Below are positions 1 to 8,190 of a DNA stretch of 51,874 bases, piece by piece (the stretch's first letter is position 1; the number at the start of each line of letters is the position of its first letter). The notes below the pieces were generated by a model. It saw only the letters and a list, made by a program, of their open reading frames with translations. It searched no databases and was not told where the DNA came from. The DNA comes from CAKSNH01 sp964422725 (lineage in GTDB: Bacteria; Bacillota; Clostridia; UBA1381). The DNA lies in assembly GCA_964422725.1 (NCBI GenBank), contig CAYRCC010000012.1, positions 1 to 51,874 of the forward strand, in the 5' to 3' direction. The translations under genes and the position numbers were made by a program.

Positions 1-80
1 AACACACAAGTGCAATGTTTGTCAACTGTTTTTCTTATGTATGCACACAATATTTCACACGCTGATATTCTCAGAATAAC

Positions 81-122
81 AAAACAGCCGGACAGACTGA
101 ATTAATCCAACCTGTCCGACTG
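81..122 (-). terminator. Rho-independent terminator after the DUF2085 gene
   Basis: Arms CAGCCGGACAG (85-95) and CTGTCCGACTG (112-122) form an 11-bp stem with one wobble pair. On the minus strand the stem is followed by a short T-rich stretch. It ends the two-gene unit that starts at 858. The 80 bases before it hold nothing I recognise. Confidence 0.7.
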
Positions 123-156
123 CTTCGTTATGTACATACAATTCAATAATATACTG

Positions 157-558
157 TCAGCAAAAATCACACAAAACCCGTCCTCGGCAAATACATAGCA
201 GCATAAAATATCTTAAAACCTTTCTCACCCACCATACCGTAAATGTATGCAGGCTTACAAACAGATATATTATCCCCACTCCGCCGAGTATTCCTGTAAC
301 CAACCGCCGAAAATTATTGCTTTCCACTTTGCAAAGTAATTGTATGCCGCCATCAATAATCATAGGAACTATACACAGCGACAGCCATAAGCAATTACTG
401 TTTCTTGTAATATATGCTACAGCAATCCCAACAAAATACCCTATCAAAATGCCCGTACACCTTGCACACAGCGGAAATTGCCTGCCCCTGAAATGAAAGG
501 ACCTTTCAGGCTTTTGATGGCACATAAAAGCAATAACTAAAAATTTACTGAATTTCAT
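157..558 (-). CDS. DUF2085 small membrane protein
   Basis: A 133-aa membrane protein of unknown biochemical role. The N-terminal region carries the DUF2085 signature: CHQKPERSF near residues 13-21, then an LCARCTG motif near residues 30-36, with hydrophobic segments after it. The conserved Cys and His residues suggest metal or thiol chemistry, but this is not established for the family. It starts 6 bases after the stop of the zinc-ribbon gene, so the two are co-transcribed. The C-terminal 20 residues are basic and cysteine-rich and do not look like a typical family end; a small frameshift there is possible. Confidence 0.75.
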   Translation of the reverse strand: MKFSKFLVIAFMCHQKPERSFHFRGRQFPLCARCTGILIGYFVGIAVAYITRNSNCLWLSLCIVPMIIDGGIQLLCKVESNNFRRLVTGILGGVGIIYLFVSLHTFTVWWVRKVLRYFMLLCICRGRVLCDFC

Positions 559-564
559 ACAAAA

Positions 565-858
565 TTACATTCCGGCCATAGATACACCGATGATAATCGC
601 ATAGATAATATAAAATACTACCGAAATTATAACGCTTATCAATGCACCTTTTCCGGCTGATTTTGCCTTCAACGGTGTATTATTCTTCCATGACAAATAA
701 AGAATCAAACCTACCAACGGTATACAAAAGCCAAGCAAAGCCCAGCCAAAGCTGCTTGAATCGTCAGGATTCTGCATACCATTCTGTCTGCTGCCGCAAC
801 CCGGGCAAACTACTGCACCGTCTGCAATTTCTTTTCCGCAATTTGAACAATGTTTCAT
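565..858 (-). CDS. Zinc-ribbon membrane protein
   Basis: A 97-aa protein with an N-terminal zinc ribbon: CSNCG at residues 4-8 and CPGCG at 18-22, two CxxC knuckles. Two hydrophobic segments follow, around residues 37-56 and 72-92. This is the common zinc_ribbon_2 plus membrane-helix layout, whose function is unknown. It is first in a two-gene unit with the DUF2085 protein and has a good promoter upstream (906-934). Confidence 0.8.
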   Translation of the reverse strand: MKHCSNCGKEIADGAVVCPGCGSRQNGMQNPDDSSSFGWALLGFCIPLVGLILYLSWKNNTPLKAKSAGKGALISVIISVVFYIIYAIIIGVSMAGM

Positions 859-905
859 AATAAATCACTCCATAGTATAGTTTTAGTCAATTATACGACA
901 CCCTT

Positions 906-934
906 ATTTTATCCTATTTTTCACTAATTGTCAA
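906..934 (-). promoter_or_regulatory. Sigma-A promoter for the zinc-ribbon/DUF2085 unit
   Basis: On the minus strand TTGACA (934-929), a 17-bp spacer and TAAAAT (911-906) match the housekeeping consensus, about 48 bases before the start codon at 858. The region from about 935 to 1072 is very AT-rich and holds no gene I can see. Confidence 0.75.
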
Positions 935-1072
935 TACTAAATGCAGAATTTTGACAAAATTTTTAAATTATTTAAATTTTTTAAACAATTAATTACTATT
1001 TATATTTTATATACTTATATGTCCGCCACACACCAAACACATACTCATACCACATATACACTGTAAATTTTG

Positions 1073-1831
1073 TCAATCGTTTTTCTTCTGTCTGCCCTCA
1101 ATATTTACTGTAAAATTATCCTTATATATCAAATCCGAAGCCTTGACAAAGGTATATTTTTCCGAAAGCGTTTCAAGTATTTTCGGCAGTACCTCAGCTG
1201 TGTGCGGTGTTCCGTTATGCAGCAGCAATATATCTCCGTTTTGAGTCTTTTTAACACACCTTTCATATATTTCCTGTGCGGATATGTCGCGCCAGTCCAA
1301 GCTGTCGACGGACCACTGTATGTACCATCGACCCGTTTCCTGACACGTCTTTATCAGCAAATCGTTGTACTCGCCGTACGGTGCTCTGAAAAGCATCGGT
1401 TTAACGTTTGTTATCTGCTCTATTTTATCATCACAGATTTGCATATCGGCTATCATTTCCTCCTTAGTCATATTGTTATAGTGAGCGTGATTATACGAAT
1501 GATTAGCAATTTCGTGTCCGTTATCGCTCAGCTTTTTTACGCTGTCCGGAAAACGCTCCAGCCAATCACCCACCACAAAAAACGTTGCCGGACAATTATA
1601 CTTTTTCAGTGTTTCTATAATACTGTCAATGTCATCTGCATTCCACGCGCAGTCAAAAGTCACCGCAATTTTGTTTTCCTGTGTATCTACACAATAAATG
1701 GGTATTTCTTTTCGATTTTCGTTATATACATCTACTGTGTGATGTAAAAAAACATATCCGCCGTACCCCACCGCCATCACGGCAACCGCCAAAAACACAA
1801 TGTATTTCGCTCTAATCACCAAAAACCTCAT
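1073..1831 (-). CDS. PdaB-like polysaccharide deacetylase
   Basis: A NodB-type deacetylase, 252 aa, with an N-terminal signal anchor of about 20 hydrophobic residues, so it acts outside the membrane on peptidoglycan or a related polymer. The metal and catalytic motifs are visible: TFDCAWN in place of the usual TFDDGP, an H-S-x2-H motif (HSYNH), RAPYGEYN, WSVDSLDW and LLLHNGT. The DCAW variant and short length are typical of the sporulation PdaB subgroup. Start: the second ATG (1831) has GGAG six bases upstream; the ATG at 1843 has no usable spacing. Whether it deacetylates or only binds is not certain, because motif 1 is not canonical. Confidence 0.85.
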   Translation of the reverse strand: MRFLVIRAKYIVFLAVAVMAVGYGGYVFLHHTVDVYNENRKEIPIYCVDTQENKIAVTFDCAWNADDIDSIIETLKKYNCPATFFVVGDWLERFPDSVKKLSDNGHEIANHSYNHAHYNNMTKEEMIADMQICDDKIEQITNVKPMLFRAPYGEYNDLLIKTCQETGRWYIQWSVDSLDWRDISAQEIYERCVKKTQNGDILLLHNGTPHTAEVLPKILETLSEKYTFVKASDLIYKDNFTVNIEGRQKKND

Positions 1832-1999
1832 ATTCCTCTCCATTCTCCGTTATGCACGGTTCATATTTTATTGCAATACTGCATTAAAATATATTCCGGC
1901 TGTATTGGCATAATACCTGATTTAACGATTAAAATAAAGGATTTTCAAAAAAAATGTAGTATAATATAGAATATAATAAATAATAAAGGATGGATTTTT

Positions 2000-2596
2000 A
2001 TGTATATTTTAGCTCTTAACGGAAGTCATAACAAAAACGGCAACACATCATTCTTGCTCAACGAAATACTCGGTCATTGCAAAGAGCAAGGCGCGGATAC
2101 TGAGCTTTTAAGCGTACACGAGGCAATAACATCGGCAAAAACTCCGTTTTGCGTATCCTGTACCACTCCCTGCACCAAGCAGTGCTATGCCGGCACAAAG
2201 CTTGACGAGCTTTTTGAAAAATCAAAAAAAGCCGATTTTATACTTTTCGGAAGTCCTGTGTATTTCGGAGCAATGACCGCACAGCTTAAATGTCTTTTTG
2301 ACAAAACACGCGCAATCCGCGCCGAAAAAGCGTGGCTCGGCAAACCTATGGCGGCTGTAACTGTCGGTGCATCAAAGTACGGCGGTCAGGAGCGCACTCT
2401 CGAGGCGATTCACTCGTGCGCTTTGGTGGAGGGTATGACACTTGTCGGTAACAGCAGTGAGTTGGGTGCCGGACATTTCGGAGTGTCGGCGCAAAAGCCG
2501 GCAGACAAAGACGAATATGCAATAAATTGCTGTAAAGTGTTGGCGGACAGAATTATTGCTACAGTGAAACGGAGCACGAACGATGGGAATAATTGA
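2000..2596 (+). CDS. Flavodoxin-like NAD(P)H-dependent FMN/iron-sulfur flavoprotein
   Basis: A 198-aa flavodoxin-fold protein of the NADPH-dependent FMN reductase group. The FMN phosphate loop is GSHNKNGNTS (residues 9-18), and GSPVYFGAMT is the second flavin-binding loop. Four closely spaced cysteines (CVSCTTPCTKQC, C-x2-C-x3-C-x3-C) resemble the compact [4Fe-4S] motif of archaeal and clostridial iron-sulfur flavoproteins, so electron transfer is a likely role. The Shine-Dalgarno AAAGGATGG precedes the ATG. Its last 14 bases overlap the GH53 gene, so the two are translationally coupled. Confidence 0.85.
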   Translation: MYILALNGSHNKNGNTSFLLNEILGHCKEQGADTELLSVHEAITSAKTPFCVSCTTPCTKQCYAGTKLDELFEKSKKADFILFGSPVYFGAMTAQLKCLFDKTRAIRAEKAWLGKPMAAVTVGASKYGGQERTLEAIHSCALVEGMTLVGNSSELGAGHFGVSAQKPADKDEYAINCCKVLADRIIATVKRSTNDGNN

Positions 2597-5144
2597 TAAA
2601 ATAATTACTTTTATAGTCGGCGGCACTCTCGCCGTCGGTGTGCCAATCGAAACGCATAAACAGGAAAAAGAGCTTACAATATACACTGTAGCCTCGGACA
2701 AAACCGCACAGTGGACCGCACAGGAAAAAAGCTGTAATTACAGTTTACGCGTACACGGCTGGGAGATGTGGGAAAATGCCGCCTATATAGGTTTTACTCT
2801 GCCGAAGTATTACACCGCCGACGGCTTAGTCAGTGCAAAATTGACACTTTTTACCGATTATTACAAAAACAGCTCCGAGGCATTTTTGTATGCCGCGCAA
2901 TATGACAGCTTTGATAACCTCGCTCAATACGAAGGTACAGCACAAATACCTCCGTACAGCTCAACGCAAATCAGGCAGTTTACCGCACCCGAAAACACCG
3001 GTGATTTTGATATTGATATCACCGATTATATGAAATCGCTGTCGGACAACACCGCAAATGCGGCCTTCCGCATTGACGTAAAATCTCAAAATACCGATAA
3101 TTCGTGGTGCATTGCCGCCGCTGACAGGGGTATGCTGCCGCGTATAGAGCTTACATATGATTCGGCGCAGCTCAAAAGTACGAATGTAACTGTTAACATA
3201 ACCCATAACGGCAAAACGCTGAAAAAATACACCGACACCGTACTAAAATCAGACACGTACACTCTTACCGACGAACAAATGCGGTATATACGCAAAAACG
3301 ATGATATTTACTATATGCCGGAAAATACGTCGGCTGTATTCCCGATTCCGCGCAACGACAGCGTAACACTCAATGTGGAATTTGACAAAATTACCGCACC
3401 GGAACTTGCGGATTGCGGCAGTCCGATTGCAAAAGCCGTAACATCAGACAGTTTTTCGGACTGGCACTTGGAAAACAACGCATATACCGGTGAAAATCAG
3501 CATTATGCGTTTATCGAAACAGACGAAAATTCAAGTGCCTCAAAAATCTTTACGGGTCTTGAAAACGGCATATACAGTCTGCATACCGACTGTCGGCATA
3601 CAACTCTTGATTTTTCGGGCATTATATCCGCAAAAACGGCAGATAATCCCATATATTCGTCTTCCGCAGGCGGTAACGGGCAATGGCGCAGTGCAGTCAT
3701 ACAGGGCATCAACGTTACTGACAATAAGTGTGAAATCACCCTTTCCGGCAGTGCGCAATTTGCAAACATACATCTTGAAAAAGTGCAGAGTAATCCCGAA
3801 TTTCTCACCGGCGGTGACATTACAGAGCTTAGCTATGTGGAGAACCGCGGCGGTGTGTACCGAGATGAAAACGGTATTGAAAAAGATGCATTGCAAATTA
3901 TGTCCGAAAACGGCTGTAACTTTGCCAGAATACGGATATACAATAATCCCGGAAAAGGCAGAGGCAACGGCAGTCACTATTTACCGGACGGTTTCCAGGA
4001 CGTGAAGTCGGGACTGGAACTTGCAAGACGTGCAAAAAACAAGGGTATGAAAATCCAGCTTACCCTGTACTACAGTGACTTTTGGGCTGACGGTGCAAAC
4101 CAGATTATTCCGTATGATTGGCAAAACCGAATAAACGGTATGACTGACGAGGAGGCTGTCGCCGCACTTGAAACGCTGATTTACGAATTTACCGAAGATA
4201 CAATGCTGAAAATGAAAGCACAAAACACTGTACCCGAATATATATCCATAGGAAATGAAATACAAAACGGTATTCTTTTCCCTTACGGAAGTACCGATAA
4301 TTTTCAAACCCTTGCACGTTTTCTGAATTCCGCCTCAAAAGCCATACGAAAAACTGCACCGGACAGCAAAATAGTTATTCATCTCGACGGCACTCTCACA
4401 CAGTACTACAGCTTTTTCGACAACTGCAAAAACAATAATGTAGACTACGACGTAATCGGTCCGTCGTATTATCCGTTTTGGTCAAAAAATACGGTTGATG
4501 AAATTGTAAGTTTTTACAACACGCTTATCGACCGCTATGACAAAGACATTCTCGTTATGGAAACCGGATACAATTTCACCCCGTTAAGAGCTGACGGATA
4601 TATAGGACAATTAGCGGATAACGGACCGTATGACCATATTTACCCAAGCTCTCCGTACGGTCAGCGCGGATTTCTTGACGAGTTGTTCTGCGGATTGAAA
4701 AGTATAAACGGCGGCAGATGTGCAGGTGCACTGTATTGGAATCCGATAATGGTTAATCAGTCGGGTGTAGGCTGGGCAATCAATGAATATAACGACAAGG
4801 CTGATGTAAATGTCATTTCAAACACAACCCTGTTCAGCTTTAACAAAGTTGCCCTTCCGGCGTTTGACTCATTTGTCAACAACGGCTACCTAAAAAATAC
4901 TTTGGGTATAGGCGGAAAAATCACAAAAAACGACAACACTCCGCTTGCGGAATCGGAAATCACGTTCACCGTAAACGGCACGCCGTACACCGCACACACC
5001 GACAAATACGGTGAATATTTCATATATACTCCGTACAGTCCGCAAATTGACATATCATTATGCGATACAAATTCCGAAGTTTATTCTATAGATATGTCAC
5101 GCGACAGAATAAAAGCAAATATCAATTTCAAAACAGACAAATAG
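2583..5144 (+). CDS. GH53 endo-beta-1,4-galactanase, multidomain
   Basis: An 853-aa arabinogalactan endo-1,4-beta-galactosidase that cleaves the beta-1,4-galactan side chains of pectin. A short N-terminal hydrophobic stretch (residues 4-20) may act as a signal or anchor. Beta-rich accessory, probably carbohydrate-binding, regions fill about residues 30-405. The GH53 barrel covers about 410-790, with acid/base E559 (GNEIQNG) and nucleophile E660 (METGYN). The C-terminal 60 residues look like a carboxypeptidase-regulatory or SpaA-like beta domain. The start overlaps the flavoprotein gene by 14 bases. Galactan oligomers released here would feed the GH2 and GH36 enzymes at 29.7-38.8 kb. Confidence 0.9.
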   Translation: MGIIDKIITFIVGGTLAVGVPIETHKQEKELTIYTVASDKTAQWTAQEKSCNYSLRVHGWEMWENAAYIGFTLPKYYTADGLVSAKLTLFTDYYKNSSEAFLYAAQYDSFDNLAQYEGTAQIPPYSSTQIRQFTAPENTGDFDIDITDYMKSLSDNTANAAFRIDVKSQNTDNSWCIAAADRGMLPRIELTYDSAQLKSTNVTVNITHNGKTLKKYTDTVLKSDTYTLTDEQMRYIRKNDDIYYMPENTSAVFPIPRNDSVTLNVEFDKITAPELADCGSPIAKAVTSDSFSDWHLENNAYTGENQHYAFIETDENSSASKIFTGLENGIYSLHTDCRHTTLDFSGIISAKTADNPIYSSSAGGNGQWRSAVIQGINVTDNKCEITLSGSAQFANIHLEKVQSNPEFLTGGDITELSYVENRGGVYRDENGIEKDALQIMSENGCNFARIRIYNNPGKGRGNGSHYLPDGFQDVKSGLELARRAKNKGMKIQLTLYYSDFWADGANQIIPYDWQNRINGMTDEEAVAALETLIYEFTEDTMLKMKAQNTVPEYISIGNEIQNGILFPYGSTDNFQTLARFLNSASKAIRKTAPDSKIVIHLDGTLTQYYSFFDNCKNNNVDYDVIGPSYYPFWSKNTVDEIVSFYNTLIDRYDKDILVMETGYNFTPLRADGYIGQLADNGPYDHIYPSSPYGQRGFLDELFCGLKSINGGRCAGALYWNPIMVNQSGVGWAINEYNDKADVNVISNTTLFSFNKVALPAFDSFVNNGYLKNTLGIGGKITKNDNTPLAESEITFTVNGTPYTAHTDKYGEYFIYTPYSPQIDISLCDTNSEVYSIDMSRDRIKANINFKTDK

Positions 5145-5151
5145 AAAAATA

Positions 5152-5198
5152 AATACAGAGTGCCGACAAGACAGACAAGTCCGCACTCTGTATTTTTT
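5152..5198. terminator. Terminator between the convergent GH53 and DUF2264 genes
   Basis: Perfect 12-bp arms AATACAGAGTGC (5152-5163) and GCACTCTGTATT (5183-5194) are followed by a T-run on the plus strand and preceded by A-rich sequence, so the hairpin can serve both convergent genes. Confidence 0.85.
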
Positions 5199-5201
5199 GC
5201 A

Positions 5202-6884
5202 TTATATTTGATATATTCGCGTTTCGATATTACTTTCACCTTTTGCTATTTCGTATTTGACACTTGGTATAACCGTGCGCGGATAGTATAAATTAGTATT
5301 CGGTGATGCATTTATTATATGCCCACAACCACCGTTGCCGCCTTTAACAACACATTTTCCTCTTGCGCTCACCGCCGATGCCGAATTTTCCGAAACACTC
5401 CTCGCGCACGCATCGTCATCACCGCAAGCAACCGCAAAACCGCAGTCATACGCTGTACAGTCATATTCCGATTTAATATTGTGAGTTCTGATATGTCCAT
5501 ACTCCGTCGGCTTAACCGTTGTCACAACATCAATCCCCACAAACGGTGACCATGAAATAACAATCCTGTCATCATACATTTTACACTCACTTGTACTTTT
5601 TCTTACAAACACCAAACCGTCGTAAACAAAACACAGCATATTGTCAGCCGCCGCTTCGTCAACACTTATATTGCTTTTTGGTACATTAAACCCATACTCA
5701 GTCGAATATGCAAATTTCAAATACTTAGGTATAATTTGACCGCAGCCGAAATTGTCGGCAGTACCTGACGGATAAGCTGTAACCTCGCCGCAATAGCGTC
5801 TGACGAGCATATCCGCTTTTTCTATTGTTCTGCACTCGGCAAGTGCCGGCATTTTTTCTTCTGCCGCCTGCCAATATTCGTGTTTGTCGTCCAGTGCCAA
5901 AACGGCAAATATCATAAGACACCAGTAAGCAGAGCCGACTGCATTGTAATGCTCTGCCATTAATATATTCGGATACTTATACCCAACGGTTAATATTCCT
6001 GAATTATCAAGCATATCACTCCGCAGCCATTTTCTGAGCGTGCGGTTTATAAATCCCTTCATCTGCCCTACCGAAAACGGCAATACATCATTAAGCACAC
6101 ACATACTCCAAAAAGCAGTCTGCGCAAATCTGTATGTCAGCGAACGCCCGTAAGGCAATCCCTCGCCGTCGTCCGAAAACCAATATATATAGTCCTTTGC
6201 AAACTCCGAGGCGCGTTCTTTAAATTTTACGGAATACTCGTCATCCGTACAATACGCATATAAAAGTCCCAGAAAATGAAATGCAAACGCATTGTAATAG
6301 TCTTTTTGACCGCCTTTTCCGTCCTCATACCAACCGCCGCCGATATAGAAATCATCAATTCTGCTCAAATCCTGTCTGAGTATATCCGCATTATACCGCT
6401 GTCCCAATTTCCGCAGTGCAATATTGACAATTACCCTGAAAAACAGCCAATTACTGTCTACAACCTCTCGGTCGTTAATAATTCCGAGCCAGTTTACCAA
6501 AGCAATGCGCTGTGTTTTTCCGAGCGGTTCCCACAATTTATCCGGTGCAATCAAAAGGGCATAGCCTATCGCCGACATTTCCACAAATTTCTGGTCGCGG
6601 TCGTGACATTCACCCCAATACTCTTCACAGTCGGTATTTGTGCCGTTTGCAATACCTCGCAAATAGATTTTCTCAAAATCATCTTCTGTTCCGCCGCCTG
6701 CCCAAAAAGGCGCAAGTCCCCACAGTATTCTTGCAAACGCCTCTGTATCCGCCGCTCTCTTTTCGTACCATGTGCCGCTGCTTTTCAGTTTAAGCAGTGC
6801 ATTGTGTTCGCTGTAGTATTTCTTTAACGGCGCAATCAACGAACACAACAACTCACTCAATTCTTTTTTTGTATGCAAATTCAT
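5202..6884 (-). CDS. DUF2264 family protein
   Basis: A 560-aa protein matching DUF2264 across its length: an N-terminal (alpha/alpha)-barrel-like region with FARILWGLAPFWAGGG and a YYNAFAFHFLGLLY stretch, then a C-terminal beta-rich half. Relatives sit in polysaccharide loci and are suspected carbohydrate-active enzymes; I cannot name the substrate. No signal peptide is seen, so it probably works on imported oligosaccharides. Start: ATG at 6884 with AGGAGG ideally spaced; an upstream in-frame ATG at 6923 lies in the terminator of the next gene and lacks a ribosome site. Convergent with GH53. Confidence 0.8.
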   Translation of the reverse strand: MNLHTKKELSELLCSLIAPLKKYYSEHNALLKLKSSGTWYEKRAADTEAFARILWGLAPFWAGGGTEDDFEKIYLRGIANGTNTDCEEYWGECHDRDQKFVEMSAIGYALLIAPDKLWEPLGKTQRIALVNWLGIINDREVVDSNWLFFRVIVNIALRKLGQRYNADILRQDLSRIDDFYIGGGWYEDGKGGQKDYYNAFAFHFLGLLYAYCTDDEYSVKFKERASEFAKDYIYWFSDDGEGLPYGRSLTYRFAQTAFWSMCVLNDVLPFSVGQMKGFINRTLRKWLRSDMLDNSGILTVGYKYPNILMAEHYNAVGSAYWCLMIFAVLALDDKHEYWQAAEEKMPALAECRTIEKADMLVRRYCGEVTAYPSGTADNFGCGQIIPKYLKFAYSTEYGFNVPKSNISVDEAAADNMLCFVYDGLVFVRKSTSECKMYDDRIVISWSPFVGIDVVTTVKPTEYGHIRTHNIKSEYDCTAYDCGFAVACGDDDACARSVSENSASAVSARGKCVVKGGNGGCGHIINASPNTNLYYPRTVIPSVKYEIAKGESNIETRIYQI

Positions 6885-6909
6885 AATAATCCTCCTGACA
6901 ATAAATCTG

Positions 6910-6951
6910 AAAAAAGCAGACAAGTTGTCCTATACAAGCTTGTCTGCTTTT
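6910..6951 (-). terminator. Terminator of the DUF1292 gene
   Basis: Perfect arms AAAAGCAGACAAG (6912-6924) and CTTGTCTGCTTTT (6939-6951). On the minus strand a run of six T follows. It lies between the DUF1292 stop and the DUF2264 ribosome site, so DUF2264 probably needs its own promoter or partial readthrough. Confidence 0.8.
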
Positions 6952-6972
6952 ATACTGTCAAACGCAATAATT

Positions 6973-7245
6973 TTATTCAACAACATCCTCATTGTCACGT
7001 CTTACAAATTCATCGAATGCACTCTGCAATTCGCCGTCATCTTCAACCATAACCAATTCGGTGTCCTCAGGAGTTTCGCCGAGCAAAACTTTCATAATGA
7101 TTACATCGCTTTCCTCCGAATCCTCCGGCTCGTCAATGTCAACCAAGGCGCAATAACGCGTTTCGTTCAAATCAAACACATCTATCGGCGTACACCGGAT
7201 TTCGTTGCCGTTTTCATCTTCCAATACAATAATATTTTCTTCCAT
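6973..7245 (-). CDS. DUF1292 family acidic protein (YrzB-like)
   Basis: A 90-aa very acidic protein with the DUF1292 pattern ENIIVLEDENGNEI at its N-terminus and predicted beta strands through the middle. Function is unknown in the family (YrzB in Bacillus subtilis). The AAGGAG ribosome site stands 7 bases before the ATG. It is a single gene between the CheW-CZB gene and a terminator. Confidence 0.85.
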   Translation of the reverse strand: MEENIIVLEDENGNEIRCTPIDVFDLNETRYCALVDIDEPEDSEESDVIIMKVLLGETPEDTELVMVEDDGELQSAFDEFVRRDNEDVVE

Positions 7246-7335
7246 ATCTTATCTCCTTGTATTACTATTAATAACTAATATTTTAATATATCACACTCAA
7301 AAAGTCAACCGTTATTTGATATATTTTCGCCCACT

Positions 7336-8154
7336 TTAAGCCAAATCTTTAAATTTATCGGCAATATTCAAAAGCCGTCTTGTGTCAAGCTCCATAATTA
7401 TTTCGTCAAATTTAGCACTCTGCTTGACACCGACAATATATTTCGTATTATCAAGCTTGCGCACCGCGTTATCCTTGTCAACATCTTTCAAAACTTCCAC
7501 CGCAATAACCTCATCAACTATAATGCCCAACGTACTTTCAGCCGACAATACCAAAACCATCTCGCGGAACGCCTCTTCGTAAACCTCTTTTGTGCCGTCC
7601 AGCAGACTGAGTATTTTAGGCATATAGTCATTATCAATTTTTGACATAACCTCTTTTACGCCGTTATCATCGCCCTTTGCGATCAGTTCCTCGATGACTT
7701 TGGCTGAATTATGTAAACGTGTATGCGGATTTTCAATTTGGTGCAAATGAGAAATCACCACATTCTCATCTGTACTGTACGAATCATACCACCTTCCGAA
7801 CGTACACTTATGCGGATCTGTCGCAAGAGTAAATTTCTCGTCCGACGCAATGCACCTTCTAAGCTCATCGACCCAATTGATATGATCCTCTTTTCTGTCG
7901 TCAATCATCTTATTGAACTCGGCAAGCTCGTCCTGTACCGTAACCATACCGAATGCCGACCTAAGACTCATCAGCGGCACTGTGCTGTTTCTGAACATAA
8001 ACACACCGCTTATCATAGGGTCCGAATTAGGAATTTTCTTAAACTTCGGTTTCTGCATAATAGTCTGCACATATTCACTGCCAACCGAATAATAATCATC
8101 TTTCAATCTGAAAATAATTGAAGGATATACAATCTGTTCTCCGTTTTGTCCCAT
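7336..8154 (-). CDS. CheW-like protein with inserted zinc-binding CZB domain
   Basis: A 272-aa chemotaxis-type coupling protein in two halves. Residues 10-75 give the first CheW strands (IIFRLKDDYYSVG, then ISGVFMFRNSTVPLMSLR), and residues 198-265 the second half (LGIIVDEVIAVE, IIMELDTRRLL). Between them, residues 76-195 form a helical CZB domain with the expected zinc ligands: H91 in HINW, C117 in HKCTFGRWY, and the H136/H138/H144/H148 cluster. CZB domains bind zinc and can sense zinc or hypochlorous acid. The product should couple a redox or metal signal to a CheA kinase, but no other chemotaxis gene lies in the window. It follows dxr by 36 bases, where rseP or ispG is often found in Firmicutes. 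Confidence 0.85.
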   Translation of the reverse strand: MGQNGEQIVYPSIIFRLKDDYYSVGSEYVQTIMQKPKFKKIPNSDPMISGVFMFRNSTVPLMSLRSAFGMVTVQDELAEFNKMIDDRKEDHINWVDELRRCIASDEKFTLATDPHKCTFGRWYDSYSTDENVVISHLHQIENPHTRLHNSAKVIEELIAKGDDNGVKEVMSKIDNDYMPKILSLLDGTKEVYEEAFREMVLVLSAESTLGIIVDEVIAVEVLKDVDKDNAVRKLDNTKYIVGVKQSAKFDEIIMELDTRRLLNIADKFKDLA

Positions 8155-8190
8155 AACTGCCCCACTCCTTTATAATAAACATTCACATTT

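Noticed and set aside
1070..1747. 225-aa plus-strand frame opposite the PdaB-like gene
   Set aside because: Shadow of the deacetylase, whose catalytic motifs are intact on the minus strand.
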